From Congeria kusceri (taxonomy: Eukaryota > Mollusca > Bivalvia > Myida > Dreissenidae), in the NCBI GenBank assembly GCA_027627225.1, contig CM051032.1, forward strand, positions 65,141,137 to 65,205,136: 64,000 nucleotides of DNA. Direction: 5' to 3'. The number at the start of each line of letters is the position of its first letter. The stretch's first letter is position 1. The notes beneath the pieces were generated by a model. It had not been told where the DNA came from. It searched no databases and saw nothing but the letters and a program-made list of their open reading frames with translations. This document shows positions 20,870 through 31,559 of this stretch, one piece after another. The position numbers were made by a program, and so were the translations under genes.

Positions 20870-21314
20870 AACACTATTATGTGAAGTTGGAATAAGACGT
20901 CAAACATAGAATAAACTGTTTTATTACAGTAATTGTTTATATGCAGTTTACCATTTGTAATTTAAGAATTTTGCAGAATAATTAGTGCAATAGACACCTG
21001 CATATATAACTGCATCAGTAAAATTGATTTTACCACAAAAATGTATACTTGTATGCATTTACAAAATTTTCAACAAAAATTGAATTGTGTCCATGCGTGC
21101 ATGAACATAGTTTATAAATACAGTAAAAATGATCAAAGACACAATCAGTTTTAATGAAAAAGTCATGGAAAAATGCTAATTATACCAAAAGTATTGACAG
21201 AATATAACAAACATACAGAAACAACATGAAATGCTCAGTTTTATGTGAAAAAGGACAAAAATCATGTCCATTCTATGTTTGATGTCTTATTCTAACTTCA
21301 CATAATACAGTGTT
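20870..21314 (+). mobile_element. 445-bp MITE, copy 1 (inverted copy at 60341)
   Basis: The TIRs are about 40 bp (AACACTATTATGTGAAGTTG, then GAATAAGACGTCAAACATAG) with the inverse at the right end. The internal sequence matches 60341-60788 in the opposite orientation along its full length. No coding. Confidence 0.85.
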
Positions 21315-22858
21315 ACAAACAGATACGCCATCATACCTATGTGAATAGACATAACATGTACTCACTTGTAGATGTGGACTAACTGGATTATAATTGTTGT
21401 TTATTAGTGTTAAAGTCGGGTCTATTTCTTGTCATCTATTCATACAAAGAAGGATCGATGACAGAAAGCCTCACTGCTCAGCGAGCAAAGCACAGTTCCC
21501 TCCAGACCGATTTATGAATAAAACTACTAAATCCTGTAGGCTTGCGCCAACGGTCTAAAAAATATATAATGTGCATTTTATCATCTCGTCCATAATAATT
21601 GTACGCAGTCGTAAAATAAGACTATATAAAAGCCTAGCAACAATAGAACGTCATGGTTAACTGAAGGTAAAAATGGTTTTTATGCCAAATAATGTTTCAA
21701 CATCATGCCTGTCGAACACTTTCAATTAAACATATAATTTCGAATTAATATAGAAAAAATATAACAGATCGGAAAATGTTATATGCATTTCCGTGACATC
21801 ATCTAAGCATAAAGGGAAACATTTTTCTTCTGGAGACTTGTAATGCATTGAAAAATAATTGCGCGGTGTAAAGCATATAATTCAGATATTTATCTCTTCT
21901 ATAAGAACTGTCATCAAAGTTTTCTGTAGACATGTTCTGTATGGTTGAAGAATAGGTTTCGTTGCCTAGCAACTGTAAACGTAGGCGTAGCAGACTGGTC
22001 CATGTGTGGCATGTTGGAATAACAACAATTGCCATGATGAAAAATGTGAAAATTAAGTCTACAATTTTTTAATGAAGCAATGTATGGCTTATTAAGATGA
22101 TTCTATTATTGTTTTACCAAGATGTACTATATATGACAGAAATGCATATTTGATTATAATAATTATGCCTTATAATTTATGTCATGGTAAAAAAATAATT
22201 AATTTTGACCCACAATAGTTTTCACCTTGGTTAAGTTTATATTTGATAATGTTGGTCAGCAACTATAGAACTTCATGATCACAGTTCATTATGGTTCTAG
22301 CGAATGTTCAATGAAAATATAGAAATAAAACAATGCAGTAAGCATCATAAAAAACTCATGGTTCATTTATTGGGTCACCATAAAACTTCATTTATACGAT
22401 GAACGTCATTCATGCTGGTATTCAACACACACAGTCAGTACAACCACACCTATTCAGTATTTGGTCTCGGACTCATGTATTCCTGCTACGCAGGACAAAC
22501 GTACGGACGGACAGATTTATGAAGATAGTCCTGTTTGGCTTTGCTAAAATTGACTGCGTGAAGTATTATTGAACCGGAACGTGGGGTCTTTCAAAATGCA
22601 TACTGTTGAATGCGCAGCGATCCGAGAGAACCTCAACATTACCATTCCCGGCTCACTGGCGGATAACTTAAAGAACTGATAACTCCTGAAATCGAAAAAA
22701 CACATTTTCTTTCATGCCTCAAAAGCCTATTGTATGAAACAAGGGCTCATTTATCTGCAAAACTGAATGTTAGACATACTTAATTAAGAGTTTAAAATAT
22801 TATTTCTAAGTGTTAAATTATTCATAGTATTCAAAGGCATGATGCTACCTTATTCCAA
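21315..22858. other. Unannotated stretch
   Basis: No supported gene or repeat. A GC-richer island at about 21460-21560 and another at about 22430-22570 have no recognisable RNA fold or coding signal. Confidence 0.45.
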
Positions 22859-24149
22859 TTAGCGCCTTGAAATGCTGTCCAAGAAACACTTTCCAGTTCC
22901 TCCAGCACCATGCCCGCTATGGCACGTGGTGTTAGTTGCCGACGACCTATCTAGGAAGGCCTCTAATTGCTCCATACTCTCACAATCTGTCATCCTGTAG
23001 TGTCTTAACGTTACCAAACCCTCCATCCATGGGGCATTTCGCATGTCCTGCAATGATGTGTAATTAATAACAAATGTTACGTAAAAAATGCCTGGTCGTA
23101 AAATGCCATTTATAATGTGCTGTTTTTAGCTCACCTGAGCATTTTTTCAAGCACAACGTGTATCTTCTTACGGAGAGATTAAACTGCACCTGACCAATTA
23201 ACGTAAACACGTCACACAGCAGGGTTTCAGCTTCAGGATAAGCCATGATTTGGGGCTTTAAAACTACCGCCAAACGGATAATGGGTGTCATACCCGAAGC
23301 AACCCGAGTTCGAACAATGTTTCTGTCCTGTGTCTGTGTACGCTTGTTAAGTATTTGCCAAATTTCATTATTAACCAATCGTGAAAATGCCATCTCACAA
23401 TTTTCTGGGACCGATTTTGAAATCAAAGAATCCGTTTCACACTGTGTTGTACAGGAAATATTTATCACTTAAGCCAACAATGGTGATATTGGTTTGCCTT
23501 TTTCTGGTGCTTTAAGACGGGGCAATTCCCAGTCATCACTTTCCTCGTTATCATCCCCGAAAAGTGCATTTGCCATGTCAGTATTGTTTTATTGCTAATT
23601 GTATGTAATTTTGGCATATCATCAGTGTCTGAAATCTGATCTGCAATACTTCACTAGTCATTATTGGCAAGTTTTCGAGAAAATTACCAAAAACAGATGC
23701 AATGTCATCATCATCAGCATATTGTTGCTCATTTTGTATTCTAAGTAATTCCCTTAACTTGTTTATGTCCGTATCTGACAACTTAGATAAGTCTAACGAA
23801 GATGCTTGCTTGTTACTTGCCACATCATTGTTATTTTTATCAGAGCAAGCTTGTTTCTTTTTTGTTACTTTTGAAGTACTAGTACTACTACTGCTAGCAC
23901 TTGTTTTGTTTTTAGCTCACCTGAGCACAACGTGCTCATGGTGAGGTTTTGTGATCGCCTTTTGTCCGTCGTGCGCAGTGTGTCAAAATTTTAATGTAAT
24001 CAACATCTCCTCCTAAACTGCGTGGCAGATTTTCACGAAACTTCACAGGAATGATCCTTGGGCGACCCTCTTTCAAAGTTGTTCAAATCGTTTCGGTCCG
24101 CTTCATATGTAGGTCACCAGAGCTCAAATTAGATTTAAAAACTGAAGAC

Positions 24150-25690
24150 TTTCAAATCTTCTTCTCTGAAATCACAAGGCTTGGAGCTTTCATATTTGAT
24201 ATGCGACTTCCTCTAGTGGTCCTCTACAAAGACTGTTCTAATTATTCCCCTGGGGTCAAAACTTGCCACGCCCCGGGGTCACATGGTTTATATAGACTTG
24301 TATAGCAAAATGACTTTAAAAATCTTCTCTGAAACCGCAAGGCCTAGAGATTTCATATTTGGTATGTTACATTGTATAGTGGTTCTCTACAATGATTGTT
24401 CAAAGGATGCCCCTGGGGTCAAAACTGGCCACATCCCGGGGGTCACATGGTTTATATAGACTTAAAAAGCAAAATGACTTCAAAAATCTTCTCCTGAAAC
24501 CGCAAGGCCAAGAGGTTTCATATTTGGTATGTAACATTGTATAGTGGTCCTCTACAAAGATTGTTCAAATGATGCCCCAGGGGTCAAAACTGGGCACACC
24601 CCGGGGGTCACATGGTTTATATAGACTTAAATAGCAAAATGACTTTAAAAATCTTCTTCTCTGAAACCGAAAGGCCCAGAGGTTTCATATTTGGTATGTT
24701 AGATTGTATAGTGGTCGTCTACAAAGATTGTTCAAATGATGCCCCCGGGGTCAAAACAGGCCACACCCCTAGGCTCACATGGTTTATATTGACATAAATA
24801 GCCAAATGACTTTAAAAATCTCCTCTGAAACCGCAAGGCCCATAGGTTTCATATTTCATATGTAACATTGTATAGTGGTCCTCTACAAATAATGTCCAAA
24901 TGATGCACGTGGGGTCAAAACTGGCCACACCCTGGGGGTCACAATGTTTATATAGACTTAAATATCAAAATGACTTTTAAAATCTTCTTTTCTGAAACTG
25001 CAAGGCCCAGAGGTTTCAGATTTAGTATGTAACCTTGTATAGTGGTCTTCTACAAAGATTGTTCAAATGATGCCCATGGGATCAAAACTGGCTACACCCC
25101 GAGGCTAACATGGTTTATATAGACGTAAATGGCAAAATTATTAAAACAATCATCTCCTCTGAAATCACAAGGCCCAGACGTTTCATATTTGGTTTGAAAC
25201 ATTGTATATTGGTCCTCTACAAAGATTGTTCAAATAATGTCCCTGGGGTCAAAACTGGCCACACCCTGGGGCTTACATGGTTTATATAGACTAAAATAGC
25301 AAAATGTTTTTAAAAATCTATTCCTCTGAAACAGCAAGGCCCAGCAGTTTCATATTTGATATGTGACATCCACTAGTGGTCATCTACAAAGATTGTTCAA
25401 ATGATACCCCTGGGGTCAAAACTGGCCACACCCCGTGGCTCACATGGCTTATATAGTCTTAAATAGCAAAATGACTTTAAAAATCTTCTTCTCTGAAACC
25501 GCAAGGCCCAGAGGTTTCATATTTGGTATGTAACATTGTATAGTGGTCCCCTACAAAGATTGTCCAAAAGATACCCCAGGGGTCAAAGCTGGCCACGCCC
25601 CGGGGGTCACATGTTTTGTAGAAACTTAAATAGCAACATGATTTTTAAATCTTCTCCTCAGAAACCCCAAGGCCCAGTGTTTTGTTAACG
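24150..25690 (+). repeat. Internal tandem array, about 166-bp unit
   Basis: Repeated strings include ACCGCAAGGCCCAGAGGTTT, GTATAGTGGTCCTCTACAAA and GGTCACATGGTTTATATAGA, recurring about every 166 bp with moderate divergence. About ten units. Confidence 0.85.
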
Positions 25691-25769
25691 AAATTTTTTG
25701 AAGAAAAATTTCAGTTATTAGATTGGCACAAGTCATTGGGCGGGCGGGTGAGCGGGTGGGCAGCCAGGC

Positions 25770-26430
25770 ATAGCACTTTTCGTTTCCGCTGTCTAACTCG
25801 AGAATGGATTACGGTATTGTAATGAAACTTCATATATAGATACCTTATAGCAATACCTCGCTTGGGATTGCATATGGGGTGGGTGGGGTCATGGTCAAGG
25901 TCACTGTTACTTAAATTAGAAAAAAACAGTTTCTGTTCAATAACTTGAAAACGCATTGAGATATTTCAATGAAACTTAATCCATAGATACCTTATATCGA
26001 GACCTTGCTTGGGATTGCATATGGGGTGGGTGGGGTCAAAGTCAAGGTCACTCTTACTTAAAATAGAAGGTTTCCGCTCAATATCTTGAGAACACATTGA
26101 GATATTTTAATGAAACTTATTCATACATAAATACCTTATATCGAGACCTTGCTTGAGATTATATATAGGGAGGGTGGGGTCAAGGTCACCGTTACTAAAA
26201 ATAGAAAAATGGTTTCCGCTAAATATCTTGAGAATGCATTAAGGTATTTTAATAAAATTTATTACATAAATACCTTATATAGATACCTTGCTTGGGATTG
26301 TATATGGGGTGGGTTGGATCAATGTCATTTTTATTTAAAATAGACAAATGGTTTCCGCTCAATAACTCAAGAATGCATTGTGATATTTTAATGAAACTTA
26401 ATACACATATCTTATATCGAGACTTCACTT
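25770..26430 (+). repeat. Internal tandem array, about 140-bp unit
   Basis: GGTTTCCGCTCAATATCTTG and GGATTGCATATGGGGTGGGT recur at about 140-bp spacing, for about five units. Confidence 0.8.
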
Positions 26431-28404
26431 GGGTTTGCTTATACCCTGGGGTAGAAAATGGCCATGGTCTGTGGTTCACATGGTTTATATAGACTATACA
26501 AATCTTCTCCTGAAACTGCAAGGCCCAGACCTTTATACTCGGGCAAGAGCTTTTGTGCCATTTGGCCCTCTTGTCATAAAACATTATGATGTCTTTAACT
26601 CAGGTGAGCGACCTAGGGCCATGGTGGCCCTCTTGTTTGAACTACTGCTCTTACTTTGCACTTTCTCCTTCGGAGTGGCTTTTTCTTTTTCTTTCGTATT
26701 ATAACTACTGATTTAATTGGTCTCTCCTTTTGTACCAATTTTGTTGGTCTAACGTTTTCCTGTTCCGAAAATCCGGAAAACGTGTTATCCGAATCATCAG
26801 CATGTTACGAGACTTCGTCCCATTTGGAGCTCATATTTAAGTTCAGAACTTAAACAGAACACATAATATGCAAACAATTGTAAGTTAATTACTAAGCGTC
26901 CTCAGTTAGCTCCAACTGAAGTCACCTAAAAATGTTACGTTTTAACTGTCCGAACGCCAGAACAAATATGAAACATGTGTTCTGTACTTCCGGTATTGAT
27001 CACTTCCGGTAGACTCGATTTTTTTGTAGTACTGGCGAATTAATAGATTATGCCGAACAACTCGTAACATAATGCTAGTGTAAACATGTGAAGCCGAAGG
27101 CATTCACGGAAAATAATGGCTTTATCATATAAAACATACAGTATACTTTGATTGGATGCTGATAAAAACTGTTAGCTAAATGCTGTTCATGATTTGATTG
27201 TATCACTTAGAGACCAGCTTGTTTATTACTGTGTGAGATTCTCATTGGTGATTTTGTGATAGAGATGCTGGAAATGTAATAGAAATCACATGCACAGCAC
27301 TCTTGCAATATTGAATGTTGGTGCAGAGCTATTACATTTTATGTATAATGTTGACACATATTTGTTACATTTTATAATTATATTGAATGTCGATGCATAT
27401 TTGTTACGTTAAAATATTCAATGTTGATGCATATTTATAGCTCACCCCCAGGGGCCGTATCCACAAAGGTCCTTAGAAAATTTCTACGTTTTTTACTTAA
27501 GTAAGAAAATATTCCTGAGGCAAGATTCTTCCTATAATCTTTATCCACAAAACGCCTAAGGGAAAATGTTAGGAAAGTTTTTTTCTTATGTTGATTTTTC
27601 CCTAAGTAAAAAAAAATCGTCTAAGGTAATATTTAAGACCGTTGTCAAGCTCATTTGGAGATTCCCGTGTATAAAAATAGCATTTGTATGACGTCATAAC
27701 ATATATCGCGAGATTTGTAGACGCATAAAAATGGCGGATAATGTTTGCTAAAGATTCGTTGTGATGAGTTGCTTTGATCTTTCTCAACGTATTCATTTCA
27801 AACGGAGGAAATAGTTGAAACAAATAATGGGGATTACTTCTATTGTATGCATTTGATACTTGTGAATGTAATGAGCATCAAATGACATGTTCTATTTGTA
27901 ATTCCCACGGACGGCGTTTGATTTGTTTGTGTATCTTAAATAGCACCAAAGTGAAACCGGATGTTTGCAGCGAATTAGGGACGATACGGACCATGGACTA
28001 TACGGACCAGACTGTACGGCCCAGATTTGCGGACCATACGGCCCAGATATGCGGACCATACGGACCATGTCTGAAATAATATTCATTTCGTGTTCCTTCA
28101 ATATTGTATTAATAAATTTAATAAAATATTAAAGTTTCTGTAATTACACGGCATACATTTACGTTATTGCGTCGTTTAATGACAACATACTTGTTTAAAT
28201 TTGAACATTTGAACATTTGCCGACCATACGGACCATGTCTTAATCAATAAGTATTTCATGTTCATTCCAGAGTGTAATTTGAGGAACATATATATAAAAC
28301 ACGTCTAAACAAATACATATCTATGTACAACAAATATCAATAGAAAAAAATACAAGCAAACAACCAAACAGACATATACACAATGTACCTTTACACTCAA
28401 CCGT

Positions 28405-30966
28405 TCACACAGGTCCATACAATCTACAACACTCATTCAGCAACTCACTCGTACATATTTCTCTCTTCCCGTAGCGGTCCCAAGCCGCCCACAAACGCCC
28501 TTGGACGGCACGGGTTTGTTTGCTCTGGTGGCGCTTTAACTTCTTCTCTTTGATGAGCTGACATTGCATCTGCACCTCGTTCGCTTCTTCGTACAGCAGG
28601 GTGATAAGTAGGTAGAAGGACAGATTCCCCTTTTTCGCCCTGCGGTTAAGGCGGTTATGCCATCCCTCAACGTCGTTGTTAGTTCGCACTGATCGCCCGT
28701 ATACCGACCAGTTTTCGACTGTCCATATGCTGTTGCTCATCCAAGTTTGATCAACATAAGCGAAGAAGGGGGCTAATTGGTCGCTTTGACCTTTTTTCCC
28801 TGATATTTGCAAACGCGGGACGGATGTCGGCTGGTGGCAGAAGAGGGAGCGCGAAGGTCTTCCGCAGCATCTTGTATACTCTATCCCTACTCTCGTAGGC
28901 TGTCCTGAGACCAAGTTCTTGGCACTTTCGCCACAATGCTTGGCCGAAGTGGAACGCACAGCCCTTGATTTCAGGATCCGTGTAGACCTTTCGAATAGCC
29001 TGCCAGAGACCGGCCTCAAAGTCGACCACGAACGTTGTCACTTTGGTTTCGCTTAGAAGCGAGTTCACTTTCTGCAACACCTGAAATGATAATAATAACA
29101 ATAATAATTACAATAAACCATACTGATAATAGCATTATTTATAAAATGTGATTAAATATATATATAATATAAGGTGATAAATTATCTGTAAACTATACTG
29201 TTTAGATACCTGTTTGTAATCTCTTCGTTTCCTCCCAGTCATGAGGACGAAGCACAGTGGTAGCTGTTTTATTACATCTTCGTACTTCACGAAGCCATGG
29301 ATTGAAAAGAGTTGCGTTATCGGCGATTTCACCACTTTGAACGTTCCGTCCATATACCATGTCTTTGCCTTCGACAGCAGCTCCAGCTGCGTATCCGTCG
29401 CTAGAATGACGTGTCTCCGTTCCTTTACCGTGACCGTTCCCCTGTAGAACGGTTCGTTGATCGCATTGTTCAGGTACTGTTCATCGATCTGAAAAAGAAA
29501 TGGATAATTATACATTACCCATTACCCATAAAAAAACAACAACAAAATACACATTTATGGTATGTACAATGGACAAGTTATTTTTTGTGGAATGATCTAT
29601 GTGTCTGATTTAGCATATGGGATTTATCTTACCTCAAATTCTGTCGACACTGGGTCTTTTGGTCGCATGTTCTTGCGACACCTGTTTGCGAGTTTGAACA
29701 GATTTTGCTCACTGTTTCGAGCACCGGGTGGTAGGTTTGGGTCTGAGAACTCCTCCAACACACGACGGACAATGACGGGTGCAGTCTCGAACACGTCTCC
29801 ACGAGCCGCCACTTTTATCTGTAATTAAAAGCGAAACACATATTAGCAACTATTATACTTTTCGACGTTGAAGTAATAAAAAAAATGGCTGAACATTTTA
29901 TTTATGATATATGACAGATAAATTAACTATAATTACCTCTTTCGCTTTCTGAACAGCAGTGAGTAGACCGGGATTTGCTGGGTGACTGTGTCCCCGTGCG
30001 CCTTTCACAAAGGCATCCCCAGTTTGCTTTATGACCGCCGGACAACCAGTTCCCCTTCCTCGGACGCTGCATCTCCACTCCGTCACACCAGAGACCAAGG
30101 TTCTCTTCACCACGAACGCATAGCCTTCGCTGGAGACAAGCTTCCGGGAACCTTTCTTAGAACCACCGTCCACCACTGTGTATGTAGGTGTTCCGTCTAT
30201 TACGACATCATGGACGGTTTCATCGTTGAGGTCACTGAAAAAAATCATTGTTGATTACTTAGCATTTTACTTTATAGGAATAATACCCAATTAATTTAAT
30301 CAAATAACAAATAATTATGCGATATATATGACTATAGTGATAAATTATTGTATTGTTATAATAAGAAGTAAAACATCAAATAACAAATAATTATGCGATA
30401 TATATGACTATAGTGATAAATTATTGTATTGTTATAATAAGAAGTAAAACATAGGAATGGTATTATTATTTGTATAAAACAACAAATATTTGTTTGATTT
30501 ATAAATTTATTATATTATTATTATTATGATAACTTTTTAATTGGTCCACTTACGTCTCTTCTTCTTCCAACTCCACTGAACGCTCAGGTCGACTCACGTC
30601 AAACATTGACGTTGCGTAATCTGTTGCCACCACGTCCATAATATCACCACTTCCTGACTCTTCGTTCAACAACAGAGTTGACGGTGTGGGTTCAATGTCC
30701 ATCGGTGCATCAGGCACCCGCAGTTGTACGTGGGTGACTTCATATTCACCTACATCCATGTCCTCATCAGTAGTATCGTAGTGACGACACCTCATGCATA
30801 CGAAACGCAGTTCATGATGATTTCGAACAGCTTCGTCATATTCCTCCTCCGTAATCCCTGTGTTTCCACATCGGATATGATGCCACCGTTGGCACTTGTC
30901 ACAAGTGACCGCTCTTGAGGTGGAGTAAATTCTCCTTAAGCAGAATAAACATGGAGGCGCAGGCAT
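28405..30966 (-). CDS. MULE transposase with PHD and FLYWCH zinc fingers (one frameshift)
   Basis: There are five exons with GT-AG junctions: 30966-30554, 30234-29937, 29818-29633, 29488-29210 and 29080-28405. Exon 1 encodes a PHD-type finger (CLFC, CDKC, WHHIRC, FVCMRC). Exon 2 encodes a FLYWCH finger (EWRCSVRGRGTGCPA...H.H). Exons 4-5 encode the Mutator transposase core, with Asp346 in WYMDGTF, Asp412 in VVDFEAG, a CAFH motif, and a Glu near 530 in NNDVEGWH. Exon phases agree throughout. Exon 5 has one extra base: an A6 run (plus-strand T6, 28792-28797) breaks the frame between NIREK and GQSDQLAP. With five As the protein would be about 616 residues. It is a lesion or a homopolymer sequencing error. 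The start ATG at 30966 is the first in frame. Confidence 0.8.
30301..30452. repeat. 76-bp perfect tandem duplication
   Basis: Two adjacent copies starting CAAATAACAAATAATTATGC (30301 and 30377), apparently identical, lie in MULE intron 1. Confidence 0.9.
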
Positions 30967-31009
30967 TTTTTCGAATATGGCAAGACCATGTCCATACCTG
31001 ATATTTATA

Positions 31010-31310
31010 TTGTCTTCAATAATAACGATTGTCACACTTTACCTTTAATTAGTAATTAAAGACGTGTTCACTCTATTAGTGTATATTATCAATTAATGTA
31101 ATTGATAACATCAATCAATATGTGTCATAAATAGGGCGTACCCGAGATGCAAACATAAGCCGATGTTGTCTACAATAATAACGATTGTCACACTTTACCT
31201 TTAATTGGTAATTACAGACGTGTTAATCAATTAGTGTATATTATCAATTACTGTAATAGATAACATCAAATGAGTTCAAATCTGAGAATATGAAATAATT
31301 TTATTGAAAT
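31010..31310. repeat. 156-bp imperfect tandem duplication
   Basis: TTGTCTTCAATAATAACGAT at 31010 recurs as TTGTCTACAATAATAACG at 31166, and the match continues through ATTAGTGTATATTATCAATT. It lies upstream of the MULE gene. Confidence 0.75.
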
Positions 31311-31559
31311 AATTATGAACACAAACGTTTCAAATTTTTTTTTTAATGGTACATAGTATCATAGTATGCACAGCATAGTATTGTAGTATTTCGTGTATTA
31401 AAATAATCTCCATGACGTAAAAAACATGTGGTCCGTATGGTCCGCAAATCTGGACCGTATGGTCCGCGAATCTGGGCCGTATAGTCTGGGCCGTATGGTC
31501 CATGGTCCGTATCGTCCGTATACCGTTTGCAGCAGACTACATCTGTCAAAGTTGTCAAA

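Larger units (their letters stand above)
23911..26637 (+). mobile_element. Helentron-like (HINE/'pearl'-type) non-autonomous element
   Basis: The 5' end carries a near-perfect hairpin (CTCACCTGAGCAC ... GTGCTCATGGTGAG, about 23916-23944). The 3' end carries a short hairpin GGGCCA-TGG-TGGCCC (26616-26630) followed by TCTTGTT. The body has two tandem arrays: about ten units of about 166 bp (24150-25680) and about five units of about 140 bp (25780-26430). There is no coding, no TIR and no target duplication if the insertion is placed between two Ts. This layout matches non-autonomous Helentrons and the bivalve 'pearl' elements; the family name is inference. Confidence 0.7.
22859..26880 (-). pseudogene. 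Decayed DIRS-like retrotransposon ORF1 (Gag-like), split by a 2.7-kb insertion
   Basis: Read on the minus strand, blocks in several frames resemble ORF1 of DIRS-type tyrosine-recombinase retroelements of marine invertebrates. An acidic start (near 26850, MSSKWDEVS then a stop) is followed by a Lys/Ser-rich part. Next is LDLSKLSDTDINKLRELLRI (23780-23720), then ALFGDDNEESDDWELP (near 23560). The main block is VPENCEMAFSRLVNNEIWQI with a downstream TLIGQVQFNLSVRR (23400-23160). The family match rests on remembered patterns (PEN...VN.EIW, then LIG...S.RR). Lesions are an in-frame stop after MSSKWDEVS, frame changes near 26680 and 23570, and a stop before INISCTTQ. A Helentron-like element occupies 23911-26637. 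The tail at 22859-23053 is of uncertain origin. A host gene is the alternative. Confidence 0.4.
27972..31524 (-). mobile_element. Mutator-like element (MULE) nested in the Harbinger
   Basis: A 9-bp target duplication GTTTGCAGC flanks the element (27963-27971 and 31525-31533). The inverted ends of about 100 bp are built of repeated GGACCATACGGCCCAG-like motifs (27984-28070; reverse complement 31426-31515). It contains one five-exon transposase gene on the minus strand. Length is 3,553 bp. The 9-bp duplication and long TIRs are the Mutator hallmarks. Confidence 0.85.

Noticed and set aside
24150..26430. CRISPR-like regular repeats
   Set aside because: Units are about 140-166 bp with no unique spacers; they are internal tandem arrays of a Helentron-like element in a eukaryote.
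23901..26637. 7-bp target duplication CTTGTTT for the 2.7-kb element
   Set aside because: Present as a direct repeat, but removal on that assumption leaves a stop in the flanking frame; the no-duplication model keeps the frame open.
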